A stretch of DNA of 64,000 bases from Streptomyces sp. ISL-43 (lineage in GTDB: Bacteria > Actinomycetota > Actinomycetes > Streptomycetales > Streptomycetaceae): contig NZ_JAGGOT010000002.1 in the NCBI RefSeq assembly GCF_018614195.1, positions 366,230 through 430,229 on the forward strand, written 5' to 3'. A program made the position numbers and the translations under genes. Shown one piece after another: positions 1 through 11,115 of this stretch (position 1 is its first letter; the number at the start of each line of letters is the position of its first letter). Under the pieces are notes generated by a model that ran no database searches, had not been told where the DNA came from, and worked only from the letters and a program-made list of their open reading frames with translations.

Positions 1-275
1 AGGAAGATCGAGTCGACGGCGAAGATGACGTAGAGGAAGGCGTAGACGTAGTAGCGGACCTGGGTGTGCGCCCAGCCCTCGCCCACGGGGTCCACGCCGC
101 ACTCGTAGGTCAGCAGCTTCTCGCGGGTCGGGACGACGGGCCGCAGCAGGCGGCCGGCGCCGAACGCCACGGCCACGAACAGCACGCCGAGCGCGGCCAG
201 GAGGCCGACGACCGAATACGTCTGGAAGTAGTCCGCGGCGAGCACGGTTACGGTCGATACCGTCGGTTCGGGCAC
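1..275 (-). CDS. nuoA2: NADH-quinone oxidoreductase subunit A, second copy (partial, 3' end outside window)
   Basis: Membrane subunit A of a second complex I. The GTG start at 275 has GAGGAAC upstream and 91 codons are visible before the window ends. The first membrane helix is near residues 20-42, followed by the family motif YECGVDP and a second helix. In the conserved FDxE position this protein reads FAVDS, whereas the NuoA at 37936-38295 reads FDIEV, so one acidic residue is lost and the other is Asp instead of Glu. The gene is divergent from the histidine kinase at 431. Family assignment is secure; the rest of the second nuo cluster lies outside the window, so its composition cannot be judged here. 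Confidence 0.9.
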   Translation of the reverse strand, partial: MPEPTVSTVTVLAADYFQTYSVVGLLAALGVLFVAVAFGAGRLLRPVVPTREKLLTYECGVDPVGEGWAHTQVRYYVYAFLYVIFAVDSIF

Positions 276-358
276 GTCCGTTCCTCGTTCCTCGGCGACT
301 GTCGACGATCAGGTTGATCTGGTACGGACGGGAGTCTAGGGCCTGGCTACGACGGGGT

Positions 359-370
359 GGGGTTATCCCC
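359..370. promoter_or_regulatory. GGGGTTATCCCC near-palindrome upstream of first histidine kinase
   Basis: The 12-mer GGGGTTATCCCC lies in the divergent region between nuoA2 and the kinase at 431, inside a wider ACGGGG...CCCCGT frame (352-373). Its exact reverse complement occurs at 1868-1879 before the second kinase. Presence at both kinase promoters suggests an operator for a shared regulator, possibly the response regulator at 3476. This is inference; no consensus for it is known to me. Confidence 0.45.
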
Positions 371-430
371 CGTTTACCTCGGCCCGGCTACCCGATGGCA
401 TCGGGCGCGCGCGCTTGACAGGGTGGGCGC

Positions 431-1609
431 ATGACCGCGACCGATCACACCCCCGGCGACGACGCTCCTCCTCCCGTGCGCGCTCCCTTCAGTGCCGTGA
501 CGTGGAAGGAAATCGCGTACCTGCTGAGCAATTTCCCCGCCGCCCTCATCGGGTTCGTCTACACGGTCTTCATGGTGTCGACCGCGGGCGGTCTGTCCGT
601 GACCGCGATCGGTCTTCCGCTGCTCGCATGCGGTCTTTTCCTGTCTCGCCAGTTGGGACGGCTGGAACGGGCGCGGGCGCGCGATCTCTTGGGCGTGCGG
701 GTGGAGGAGCCGAGCCCGATGCCCGGGCCGGCGCGCGCCGGGGGGTTCTTCCCCTGGCTGTGGGCCGGACTCAAGGACCCGGTGGCGTGGCGGACCGTGC
801 TGTTCGAGCTGGTGCGGCTGCCGTGGGCGGTGCTCACCTTCGCCGTGGCGCTGACCGGGCTGTTCGTGCTGTGGCCGGTACTGCCGTGGGTGGCCCGCGG
901 GCTCGCGAACGTGGACCGGGCGATGGTACGGGGCCTCCTGTCGCCGTCGGACGAACTGGAGCGGCGGATCGCGGAACTGGAGTCCGACCGGGGGGTCGTC
1001 GTCGACACGGCGGCGGCGGACCTGCGGCGCATCGAACGGGACCTGCACGACGGGGCGCAGGCCCGGCTGGTGGCGCTGGCCATGGGGCTGGGCCTGGCGA
1101 AGGAGAAGCTGCTGGAGGACCCCGAGGGGGCGGCGGCGATGGTGGACGAGGCGCACGGCGAGGTGAAGCTCGCGCTGCGCGAACTGCGGGACCTGGCGCG
1201 GGGCATCCACCCGGCGGTGCTGACCGACCGGGGGCTGGACGCGGCGCTGTCGTCGGTGGCTTCGCGGTGCCTGGTGCCGGTGAAGGTGGCGGTCGACCTG
1301 CCGGCGCGGCCGGCGGAGGCGATCGAGGGGATCGCGTACTTCGTGGTCTCGGAGCTGCTGCAGAACGTGAGCAAGCACGCGGGTCCGCAGGCGCGGGGCG
1401 CCTCCGTGGAGGTCTGGCGGGCGGAGCGGCGGCTGCTGATCCGGGTGTCGGACGACGGGCGCGGCGGTGCGGACGTCCGGGGCGGGTCGGGGCTGGCGGG
1501 GCTCGGTGAACGGCTGGACGCGGTGGACGGGGTGCTGGTGGTGGAGTCCCCGGAGGGGGCGGGGACGGTGGTGACGGCGGAGCTGCCGTGGCGCGATCGC
1601 GTGGCGTGA
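431..1609 (+). CDS. NarL-type sensor histidine kinase (first of a tandem pair)
   Basis: Two-component sensor kinase, 392 aa. The N-terminal membrane sensor domain has hydrophobic segments near 30-70 and 120-155. It is followed by a HisKA_3 dimerisation domain with the phospho-acceptor His206 in the motif RDLHDGAQ, then a HATPase domain with an N-box-like ELLQNVSKHA and a DDGRGG loop. The ATG start at 431 lies 10 bases after a TTGACA (415-420). The catalytic half is nearly the same as that of the next gene, which points to tandem duplication. Its partner is most likely the response regulator at 3476. The signal sensed cannot be told from the sequence. Confidence 0.92.
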   Translation: MTATDHTPGDDAPPPVRAPFSAVTWKEIAYLLSNFPAALIGFVYTVFMVSTAGGLSVTAIGLPLLACGLFLSRQLGRLERARARDLLGVRVEEPSPMPGPARAGGFFPWLWAGLKDPVAWRTVLFELVRLPWAVLTFAVALTGLFVLWPVLPWVARGLANVDRAMVRGLLSPSDELERRIAELESDRGVVVDTAAADLRRIERDLHDGAQARLVALAMGLGLAKEKLLEDPEGAAAMVDEAHGEVKLALRELRDLARGIHPAVLTDRGLDAALSSVASRCLVPVKVAVDLPARPAEAIEGIAYFVVSELLQNVSKHAGPQARGASVEVWRAERRLLIRVSDDGRGGADVRGGSGLAGLGERLDAVDGVLVVESPEGAGTVVTAELPWRDRVA

Positions 1610-1706
1610 GCGGGGGCCCGGCCGGGCCGCCGTTTCCGGCTGCGGCGCCGTGGCAGCGCCCCGAACGCCGGCGGGGCTGAGGTACGGCTCCGGTGCCCGC
1701 CGTCTC

Positions 1707-1741
1707 CAGCCCCGCCCGGGAGGTGCTCCGGGGCGGGGCTG
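1707..1741 (+). terminator. Hairpin terminator after first histidine kinase
   Basis: CAGCCCCGCCC (1707-1717) pairs perfectly with GGGCGGGGCTG (1731-1741) around a 13-base loop that can itself pair. It lies 98 bases after the kinase stop, so the second kinase probably has its own promoter. Confidence 0.6.
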
Positions 1742-1867
1742 AGGCATGGCTGCGGCGCGGCGGGAGCGCTCTGATCCGGTGGCCGCCCCGCCACCCCTCC
1801 GCGCTGCCCGAGACGTGCTCCCGGGCGGCGCGGAGGGGGGGGCGGCGCCCGGTCCGGTGTAGGGGGT

Positions 1868-1879
1868 GGGGATAACCCC
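1868..1879. promoter_or_regulatory. GGGGATAACCCC near-palindrome upstream of second histidine kinase
   Basis: This is the reverse complement of the site at 359-370, about 90 bases before the second kinase start at 1971. It supports a common operator for both kinases and argues against the upstream GTG start at 1866, which overlaps it. Confidence 0.45.
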
Positions 1880-1970
1880 CGGGGGGAGAGACCGACGCGC
1901 CGGATGGTTTCGGTGGGGGCGCGGCGGGAGGGTTGGAGGGTCAAGGCGGATCGAAAGGCGGGTCGGGATC

Positions 1971-3272
1971 ATGGGCAGCAGCGCGCACGGCGGCAGTGGG
2001 ATCGGCAGGGTGCTGCGGGCTCCCGTGGAGGGGCGGACCTGGCGGGAGTTCGGGTATCTGCTGCTCGGGCTGCCGCTCAGCGCGCTCTACTTCTCGCTCG
2101 CCGTCGCGGGCGTCAGCCTCGGCGCCGGACTGCTCGTCACCTTCCTCGGAGTCCCGGTGCTCGCCGGGGTGCTCGCCCTGTGCCGCGGCTTCGGCCGGCT
2201 GGAGCGCGCCCGGGTGCGCGGGATGCTGGGCCACGACATCGCCGAGCCCGCGCCGATCCGGGCGAGGAAGAGCGGGATGATCGCCGCCATGGGGGCGCTG
2301 CTGAAGAGCGGGAGCGCCTGGCGGCACGTGCTGTACTCCGTGATCCACTTCCCCTGGGCGGTGTTCAGCTCCTGCGTGGCCCTGGTGTTCTGGGCCTTCG
2401 GGTGGGCGATGCTGCTGTACCCCCTCTGGTTCTGGGTCTTCCCGGCCTACACCGACCAGCCGGGGTTGCAGCTCTTCCAGAACGACGAGTACTCGTTCTA
2501 CCTGGACTCGCCCCTGGCGATCGCGCTGACCTGCCTGATCGGGCTCGCCTTCACCGTCACCACTCCCTGGGTCGTCCGCGCCCTGACGACCGTCGACCGG
2601 GTGCTCGTCGCCGGGCTGCTCGGCCCGTCGCGGCTCGCGCACCGGGTCACCGAGCTGGAGTCCGACCGCGGGGTCGTCGTCGACACGGCGGCCGCCGACC
2701 TGCGGCGCATCGAGCGGGACCTGCACGACGGGGCGCAGGCCCGGCTGGTGGCGCTGGCCATGGATCTGGGGCTGGCGAAGGAGAAGCTGACCGAGGACCC
2801 GCGGGCGGCCGCCCGCATGGTCGACGAGGCGCACGGCGAGGTGAAGATCGCCCTGCAGGAGCTGCGCGACCTGGCCCGCGGGATCCATCCGGCGGTACTC
2901 ACCGACCGCGGTCTGGACGCGGCGCTGTCCTCGGTGGCCTCCCGGTGTGCCGTGCCGGTACGGGTGGCCGTGGAGCTGCCCGCGCGTCCGGCGGCGGCGA
3001 TCGAGGGGATCGCGTACTTCACCGTCTCGGAGCTGCTCCAGAACATCAGCAAGCACGCGAGGGCCCGTACGGCCGCCGTCGACGTGTGGAAGTCCGGCGA
3101 GCGGCTGCTGATCCAGGTCACGGACGACGGCCGGGGCGGAGCGTCCGCCCTGACCGGGTCGGGACTGGCCGGGCTGGCCGAGCGGCTGGACGCGGTGGAC
3201 GGCGTGCTCATCGTGGACTCCCCCGCGGACGGCGGCACCACCGTCACCGCCGAGCTCCCCTGGCGCGCCTGA
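1971..3272 (+). CDS. NarL-type sensor histidine kinase (second of a tandem pair)
   Basis: Sensor kinase of 433 aa counted from the ATG at 1971, which follows a GGCGGGTCGGG stretch; an upstream in-frame GTG (1866) is less likely. The N-terminal half has four hydrophobic segments and is longer than in the first kinase, with an extra extracytoplasmic-looking loop near residues 165-185 rich in aromatic and acidic residues. His252 lies in RDLHDGAQ, followed by a HATPase with ELLQNISKHA and DDGRGG. The dimerisation and ATPase parts are very close to the kinase at 431 while the sensing halves differ. This suggests two inputs to one regulator (3476), although cross-talk is an inference. Confidence 0.92.
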   Translation: MGSSAHGGSGIGRVLRAPVEGRTWREFGYLLLGLPLSALYFSLAVAGVSLGAGLLVTFLGVPVLAGVLALCRGFGRLERARVRGMLGHDIAEPAPIRARKSGMIAAMGALLKSGSAWRHVLYSVIHFPWAVFSSCVALVFWAFGWAMLLYPLWFWVFPAYTDQPGLQLFQNDEYSFYLDSPLAIALTCLIGLAFTVTTPWVVRALTTVDRVLVAGLLGPSRLAHRVTELESDRGVVVDTAAADLRRIERDLHDGAQARLVALAMDLGLAKEKLTEDPRAAARMVDEAHGEVKIALQELRDLARGIHPAVLTDRGLDAALSSVASRCAVPVRVAVELPARPAAAIEGIAYFTVSELLQNISKHARARTAAVDVWKSGERLLIQVTDDGRGGASALTGSGLAGLAERLDAVDGVLIVDSPADGGTTVTAELPWRA

Positions 3273-3475
3273 CCGTCTCCGCGCGCCCGGCAAGGTCCGA
3301 AAGCGGGGCCGAAGGGCTGACTTTCGGGTCCGCGGGGCGGAGGGAGGGCTTCCGACCCCGAAAACAGCTTTCCCACCCCTACTCGTTGATCCCACTCCGC
3401 CTTGATCCGGCCGCAAGGCTGGGATGCTTGGCTGAGTCAGGGAAACGGGCGAGTGAACATGGGAGCTGCTGAGTC

Positions 3476-4147
3476 GTGGAAGACAGGGTGCGGGTGGTCA
3501 TCGCCGAGGATTCAGTGCTGCTGCGTGAGGGCCTGACCCGGTTGCTGACCGACCGGGGGCATGACGTCGTTGCGGGCGTCGGGGACGCGGAAGCCCTGAT
3601 CAAGACGGTGGCGGAGCTGGCAGCGGAGGACGCGCTGCCGGATGTGGTGGTGGCCGATGTGCGGATGCCGCCGACGCACACCGACGAAGGCGTGCGTGCC
3701 GCCGTGCGGCTGCGGCGCGACTACCCCGGCATAGGGGTGCTCGTTTTGTCACAGTACGTGGAGGAGCAGTACGCCACCGAACTGCTGGCCGGTTCCAGCA
3801 CCGGGGTGGGGTATCTGCTGAAGGACCGGGTGGCCGAGGTCCGGGAGTTCCTCGACGCCGTCGTGCGCGTGGCCCGGGGCGGCACCGCCCTGGACCCGGA
3901 GGTCGTGGCGCAGCTGCTCGGCCGCAGCCGCAAGCAGGACGTACTGGCCGGGCTGACCCCGCGCGAGCGCGAGGTGCTCGGGCTGATGGCCGAGGGGCGG
4001 ACCAATTCCGCCGCGGCCAAGCAGCTGGTGGTGAGTGACGGGGCGGTGGAGAAGCACGTGAGCAACATCTTCATGAAGCTCGGCCTGTCACCGAGTGACG
4101 GGGATCACCGGCGTGTGCTGGCCGTCCTCACCTACCTAAGATCTTGA
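3476..4147 (+). CDS. LuxR/NarL-family response regulator
   Basis: DNA-binding response regulator, 223 aa. The receiver domain has the acidic pair Glu11-Asp12, phospho-acceptor Asp61 (ADVRMPP), Ser92 and Lys116. The C-terminal LuxR-type helix-turn-helix starts at LTPREREVLGLMAEG and runs to about residue 205. The GTG start at 3476 has GGGAG 10 bases upstream. The gene follows the two kinases but is separated from them by about 200 bases with a CCGAAAG/CTTTCGG hairpin (3297-3327), so it may be transcribed separately. It is the probable partner of both kinases. Targets are unknown; nuoA2, the kinases themselves and korAB are the nearest candidates. Confidence 0.93.
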   Translation: MEDRVRVVIAEDSVLLREGLTRLLTDRGHDVVAGVGDAEALIKTVAELAAEDALPDVVVADVRMPPTHTDEGVRAAVRLRRDYPGIGVLVLSQYVEEQYATELLAGSSTGVGYLLKDRVAEVREFLDAVVRVARGGTALDPEVVAQLLGRSRKQDVLAGLTPREREVLGLMAEGRTNSAAAKQLVVSDGAVEKHVSNIFMKLGLSPSDGDHRRVLAVLTYLRS

Positions 4148-4185
4148 TCAACTGACACTCTGTCAGGTAAGGCCGGATTCGGACA

Positions 4186-4205
4186 GACCGTCTCAGAGGA
4201 CGGTC
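4186..4205 (+). terminator. Small hairpin between response regulator and korA
   Basis: GACCGTC (4186-4192) pairs with GACGGTC (4199-4205) around a six-base loop. Just upstream is a shorter TGACA...TGTCA repeat (4153-4165). There is no T tract, so it may be a weak terminator or a leader structure for korA. Confidence 0.35.
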
Positions 4206-4291
4206 CAGAAAATGAGCATCCAGGGGCAACAATCCCTACGGACGTAGGGTGGAACTTGGGAGAGCTCACGCCTCGAAGGAGGTCCAGTTCA

Positions 4292-6275
4292 GTGACCAGC
4301 CAGGTCAGTAGCCCAGCCGAGCAGTCCGACGGGGCCGAAGGCGCGGTCGTCGGCGAGCAGCGGACGCCCCCGGGCCCGAACGGTGACAACCCGGCCGGAG
4401 GCGGCACCACCGCCCCCGCCGGCGGGGGCGGCAAGGAAGTCCGCCGCCTCGATCGGGTGATCATCCGCTTCGCGGGTGACTCGGGTGACGGAATGCAGCT
4501 CACCGGTGACCGCTTCACCTCGGAGACCGCTTCCTACGGGAACGACCTCTCGACGCTGCCGAACTTTCCCGCCGAGATCAGGGCGCCCGCCGGAACCCTG
4601 CCGGGCGTGTCGTCCTTCCAGCTGCATTTCGCCGATCACGACATCCTGACGCCCGGCGACGCCCCGAACGTGCTGGTCGCGATGAACCCGGCCGCACTGA
4701 AGGCGAACATCGCGGACGTGCCGCGCGGTGCGGAGATCATCGTCAATACCGATGAGTTCACCAAGCGCCCGATGGCGAAGGTCGGCTACGAGAGCTCCCC
4801 GCTGGAGGACGGCTCCCTGGACGCCTACAGCGTCCACCCGGTGCCACTGACCACCCTGACCATCGAGGCGCTGAAGGACTTCGGGCTGTCCCGCAAGGAG
4901 GCCGAGCGCAGCAAGAACATGTTCGCGCTGGGTCTGCTGTCCTGGATGTACCACCGGCCCACCGAGGGCACCGAGACGTTCCTGCGGCAGAAGTTCGCGA
5001 AGAAGCCGCAGATCGCCGAGGCGAATGTGGCGGCCTTCCGGGCGGGCTGGAACTTCGGCGAGACCACCGAGGACTTCGCCGTCTCCTACGAGGTGGCCCC
5101 GGCCACCCGCGCCTTCCCGGCCGGCACCTACCGCAACATCTCGGGGAACCTGGCCCTGTCCTACGGGCTGATCGCCGCAGGTCAGCAGGCCGATCTCCCC
5201 CTCTACCTGGGCTCGTACCCGATCACCCCGGCCTCCGACATCCTGCACGAGCTGAGCAAGCACAAGAACTTCGGCGTGCGGACCTTCCAGGCCGAGGACG
5301 AGATCGCGGGGATCGGCGCGGCCCTGGGCGCGGCCTTCGGCGGCTCCCTCGCCGTGACGACGACCTCGGGCCCCGGCGTGGCGCTGAAGTCCGAGACGAT
5401 CGGTCTGGCGGTCTCGCTGGAGCTGCCGCTGCTGATCGTGGACATCCAGCGCGGCGGCCCTTCGACGGGTCTGCCGACCAAGACCGAGCAGGCCGATCTG
5501 CTCCAGGCCATGTACGGGCGCAACGGCGAGGCCCCGGTCCCGATCGTGGCCCCGCGCACCCCGGCGGACTGCTTCGACGCCGCGCTCGACGCCGCCAGGA
5601 TCGCGCTGACCTACCGGACCCCGGTGTTCCTGCTCTCCGACGGCTACCTCGCCAACGGCTCCGAGCCCTGGCGGATCCCGGACGTGGCGGACCTCCCGGA
5701 CCTGACGGTGCAGTTCGCCTCCGGCCCCAACCACGAGCTCGCGGACGGCACCGAGGTGTTCTGGCCGTACAAGCGCGATCCGCGGACCCTGGCCCGCCCC
5801 TGGGCGGTCCCCGGCACCCCGGGCCTCGAACACCGCATCGGCGGCATCGAGAAGCAGGACGGCACCGGCAACATCTCCTACGACCCCGCGAACCACGACC
5901 TCATGGTCCGTACCCGCCAGGCCAAGATCGACGGCATCGAGGTCCCGGACCTGGAAGTCGACGACCCGGACGGCGCACGGACCCTGGTCATCGGCTGGGG
6001 CTCGACCTACGGCCCGATCACGGCCGCCGTACGCCGGCTGCGGCTCGCCGGGCTCCCCATCGCGCAGGCCCATCTGCGCCACCTCAACCCCTTCCCGAGG
6101 AATCTGGGCGAGGTCCTGAAGCGTTACGACAAGGTAGTGGTGCCGGAGATGAACCTCGGGCAGCTCGCGACCCTCCTGAGGGCGAAGTACCTGGTCGACG
6201 CGGCGTCGTACAACCAGGTGAACGGCATGCCGTTCAAGGCCGAGCAGCTCGCCACGCATCTCGAGGAGGCCATCA

Positions 6276-6283
<8 letters not shown>
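4292..6283 (+). CDS. korA: 2-oxoacid:ferredoxin oxidoreductase, alpha (fused gamma-alpha) subunit
   Basis: Subunit of the CoA-dependent 2-oxoacid (probably 2-oxoglutarate) ferredoxin oxidoreductase, which decarboxylates the oxoacid and reduces ferredoxin. It has 663 aa from the GTG at 4292, which has AAGGAGG nine bases upstream. The gamma domain starts near residue 58 with AGDSGDGMQLTGDRF. The pyrimidine-binding domain carries YPITPASD near 309 and the QAEDEIAG region. A low-complexity leader of about 45 residues rich in Gly, Pro and Ala precedes the domains. It overlaps korB by 8 bases. KorAB could supply reduced ferredoxin to a complex I-like enzyme; the exact substrate is inferred from the family. 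Confidence 0.93.
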
Positions 6284-7334
<1,051 letters not shown>

Positions 7335-7363
7335 GCCCCTCGGCTCCCGGCGGCCCCCGCCGA

Positions 7364-7401
7364 CCGAAGCCCGGATCTCCCTCTGGAGGTCCGGGCTTCG
7401 G
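7364..7401 (+). terminator. Strong hairpin terminator after korAB
   Basis: CCGAAGCCCGGA (7364-7375) pairs perfectly with TCCGGGCTTCGG (7390-7401). The 14-base loop has an inner CTCC/GGAG pairing. It starts 30 bases after the korB stop. Confidence 0.8.
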
Positions 7402-7436
7402 CGTATCCGGACGCGCCTCACACCCTTCTCCACCAG

Positions 7437-7468
7437 CTTACTTTCTAAAAGTTAGCGCTTACCGTAAG
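7437..7468 (+). promoter_or_regulatory. AT-rich double palindrome, likely operator/promoter of the following reductase gene
   Basis: An AT-rich island holds two inverted repeats: ACTTT-CTA-AAAGT (7440-7452) and CTTAC-C-GTAAG (7458-7468). It ends 50 bases before the start at 7518. Such sites before NmrA/QorB-like genes are often bound by HxlR- or TetR-type repressors, but no such gene lies beside it, so the regulator is unknown. Confidence 0.4.
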
Positions 7469-7517
7469 GTTGCGTCAGGCCCCACCCCCGAGGCCCACCG
7501 CACGGAGGAGAACCCCC

Positions 7518-8384
7518 ATGAGCATCGTCGTCACCGGAGCCACCGGAGCCCTCGGCCGCCTTGTCGTCGAGGAGCTGCTGACCCGCGTCCCCGCCGACCG
7601 GATCGCCGCCGTCGTACGCGACGCCGCCAAGGCCGCCGACCTCGCCGAGCGCGGCGTCGAGCTGCGGGTCGCCGACTACGACGACCCCGCGAGCCTGGCC
7701 GGGGCCTTCCGGGCCGGCGACCGGGTGCTGCTGGTCTCCGGCAACGAGATAGGCCGCCGGGTCGCCCAGCACACCGCCGTCCTGAAGGCCGCGAGCGCCG
7801 CCGGGGTCGCCCAGCTCGCCTACACCGGCATCCTCGGCGGACCCGAGGCCGACTTCGAGCTGGCGGCCGAGCACCGGGCCACCGAGCAGGCGATCCTCGA
7901 CTCCGGGATCCCGTACACCTTCCTGCGCAACGGCTGGTACCACGAGAACTACACCCGCGACCTGGCCTCCCAGCTGGAGCGCGGCGCCCTCGTGGGCAGC
8001 GCGGGCGAGGGCCGCGTCGCCTCGGCGGCCCGCGCCGACTACGCGGCCGCCGCTGCCGTGGCGCTGACCGGCGAGGGCCACCTGAACCGGGCCTACGAGC
8101 TCTCCGGGGACGCCTCGTGGAGCCTGGCGGAGTACGCCGCCGAGCTGTCGGCCCAGGCGGGCCGCGAGGTCGCGTACACCGAGCTCACGCCCGAGGCGCA
8201 CCAGGCGGTCCTGACCGGCGCCGGGCTCCCGGAGGGGTTCGCGGCGGTGTTCGTGGACGTGGACGCGGCGATCCGGCGCGGCCGGCTGGCCTCCACCGGC
8301 GGCGACCTGACCCGGCTCATCGGGCGGCCGACGACTCCGGTGGCCGGGGCGATCGCGGACGCGCTGGCCGCCACGCGACCGTAG
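7518..8384 (+). CDS. NAD(P)H-binding NmrA/QorB-like reductase
   Basis: Atypical short-chain dehydrogenase of the NmrA/QorB type, 288 aa. The Rossmann motif VTGATGALGRLV spans residues 4-15. The middle part (YTGILGG, then FLRNGWYHENY) is characteristic of QorB-like quinone or NADPH-sensing reductases. The ATG at 7518 has GGAGGAG seven bases upstream. It is monocistronic between the korAB terminator and rarD and has its own AT-rich operator-like promoter. Function is likely redox or quinone stress related; the substrate cannot be assigned. Confidence 0.85.
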   Translation: MSIVVTGATGALGRLVVEELLTRVPADRIAAVVRDAAKAADLAERGVELRVADYDDPASLAGAFRAGDRVLLVSGNEIGRRVAQHTAVLKAASAAGVAQLAYTGILGGPEADFELAAEHRATEQAILDSGIPYTFLRNGWYHENYTRDLASQLERGALVGSAGEGRVASAARADYAAAAAVALTGEGHLNRAYELSGDASWSLAEYAAELSAQAGREVAYTELTPEAHQAVLTGAGLPEGFAAVFVDVDAAIRRGRLASTGGDLTRLIGRPTTPVAGAIADALAATRP

Positions 8385-8482
8385 GACCGGAAGCGTCATG
8401 AGCATCTCGCGGTAACGGTGATGACATCCGGCCCGTCCGGCGCTACGGTCTTCAGGTTGGCTTGAATATCACTGGAGGTCCC

Positions 8483-9502
8483 GTGAAGGCGGAGAACGAC
8501 CAGCGCGCGGGTCTGCTCTACGGATTCGGCGCGTACGGGATGTGGGGCGTCGTACCCCTCTTCTGGCCGCTCCTGCAGCCCTCCGGAGCCCTGGAGATCC
8601 TCGCCCACCGCATGGTGTGGTCCCTGGCCGTCGTCGGCCTGGCGCTGCTCGCCCTGCGCCGCTGGAGCTGGGTGAGCGAGCTGCTGCGCCAGCCGCGCAA
8701 GCTCGCGCTCACCGGGCTGGCCGCCGCCCTGATCACCGTGAACTGGGGCGTGTACATCTGGGCCGTCAACAACGGCGCGGTGGTCGAGGCGAGCCTCGGC
8801 TACTTCATCAACCCCCTCGTCACCATCGCGCTCGGCGTGCTGCTCCTCGGCGAACGGCTGCGCCGCGCGCAGTGGGCGGCGGTCGGCATCGGCGTGGCCG
8901 CTGTACTGGTGCTGGCCATCGGGTACGGGCGGCCGCCGTGGATCTCGCTCGTGCTCGCCTTCTCCTTCGCCATGTACGGGCTGATCAAGAAGAAGCTCAA
9001 CATGGGCGGCCTGGAATCGCTGACCGCCGAGACCGTGCTGCTGTTCCTGCCCGCCCTGGGCTACCTGCTGTGGCTGGGCGCGCGGGGGCAGTCCACCTTC
9101 GCCGCCCAGGGCCTCGGGCACTCCGCGCTGCTCGCCTCGACCGGGCTGGTCACCGCGATCCCGCTGGTCTGCTTCGGCGCGGCCGCGATCCGGGTGCCGC
9201 TGTCCACCCTCGGGCTGCTCCAGTACACGGCCCCGGTCTTCCAGTTCGGGCTCGGCGTCCTGTACTTCCACGAGGCCATGCCGCCCGCCCGCTGGGCCGG
9301 CTTCTCCCTGGTCTGGGCCGCCCTCTCGATCCTCACCTGGGAAGCGCTGCGCACCGCCCGCCACACCCGGGCCATCCGCCTCGGATCGCTCCCGACGGGC
9401 CTCACGACCGGCCTCCCGACGGGCCTCGCGCACCGCGCGACCGCCGCCGCCGTCCCGGCCGCCGCGGCCCCCGCCAAGACCCCGGAGCACGAGCCCGCCT
9501 AG
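8483..9502 (+). CDS. rarD: RarD-type EamA family transporter
   Basis: Inner membrane permease of the drug/metabolite transporter superfamily, RarD branch. It has 339 aa from the GTG at 8483, which has GGAGG five bases upstream. About ten membrane helices are visible as two EamA repeats, beginning near the family motif FWPLLQPSGALEILAHR. The last 40 residues are a hydrophilic tail with a repeated TGLPTGL element and an Ala/Pro-rich end. RarD proteins are linked to chloramphenicol sensitivity in other bacteria, but their substrate is unknown. A strong hairpin follows at 9534. Confidence 0.88.
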   Translation: MKAENDQRAGLLYGFGAYGMWGVVPLFWPLLQPSGALEILAHRMVWSLAVVGLALLALRRWSWVSELLRQPRKLALTGLAAALITVNWGVYIWAVNNGAVVEASLGYFINPLVTIALGVLLLGERLRRAQWAAVGIGVAAVLVLAIGYGRPPWISLVLAFSFAMYGLIKKKLNMGGLESLTAETVLLFLPALGYLLWLGARGQSTFAAQGLGHSALLASTGLVTAIPLVCFGAAAIRVPLSTLGLLQYTAPVFQFGLGVLYFHEAMPPARWAGFSLVWAALSILTWEALRTARHTRAIRLGSLPTGLTTGLPTGLAHRATAAAVPAAAAPAKTPEHEPA

Positions 9503-9533
9503 CCGGAGCCGCGGGCGCGCTCCCGCACCCCTC

Positions 9534-9565
9534 GATCCCCGCCCCGGAGTTCCGGAGCGGGGATC
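9534..9565 (+). terminator. Hairpin terminator after rarD
   Basis: GATCCCCGC (9534-9542) pairs with GCGGGGATC (9557-9565). The loop contains a further CCGGA/TCCGG pairing, so the whole stretch folds as one long hairpin. Confidence 0.75.
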
Positions 9566-9605
9566 GTCCGGTTTCCGAACCAACATGACCGGATTGTGTT
9601 CTTGA

Positions 9606-11072
<1,467 letters not shown>

Positions 11073-11115
11073 GACGTGATCCGCGCGTCATGACGGGGGG
11101 AGGGCGGCAGACCGG

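Larger units (their letters stand above)
1610..1970. other. 361-base intergenic region between the two kinase genes
   Basis: No gene is supported here. It contains a dispersed GC repeat (1656-1680, related to copies at 18559 and 20792), a strong hairpin at 1707-1741 and the palindrome at 1868-1879. An in-frame GTG at 1866 could extend the next gene, but it overlaps that palindrome and has no ribosome site, so the region reads as terminator plus promoter. Confidence 0.6.

Noticed and set aside
1866..1970. In-frame N-terminal extension of the second kinase from a GTG at 1866
   Set aside because: No ribosome site, Arg/Gly-rich translation and overlap with the palindrome at 1868-1879; the ATG at 1971 starts directly before the family sequence.
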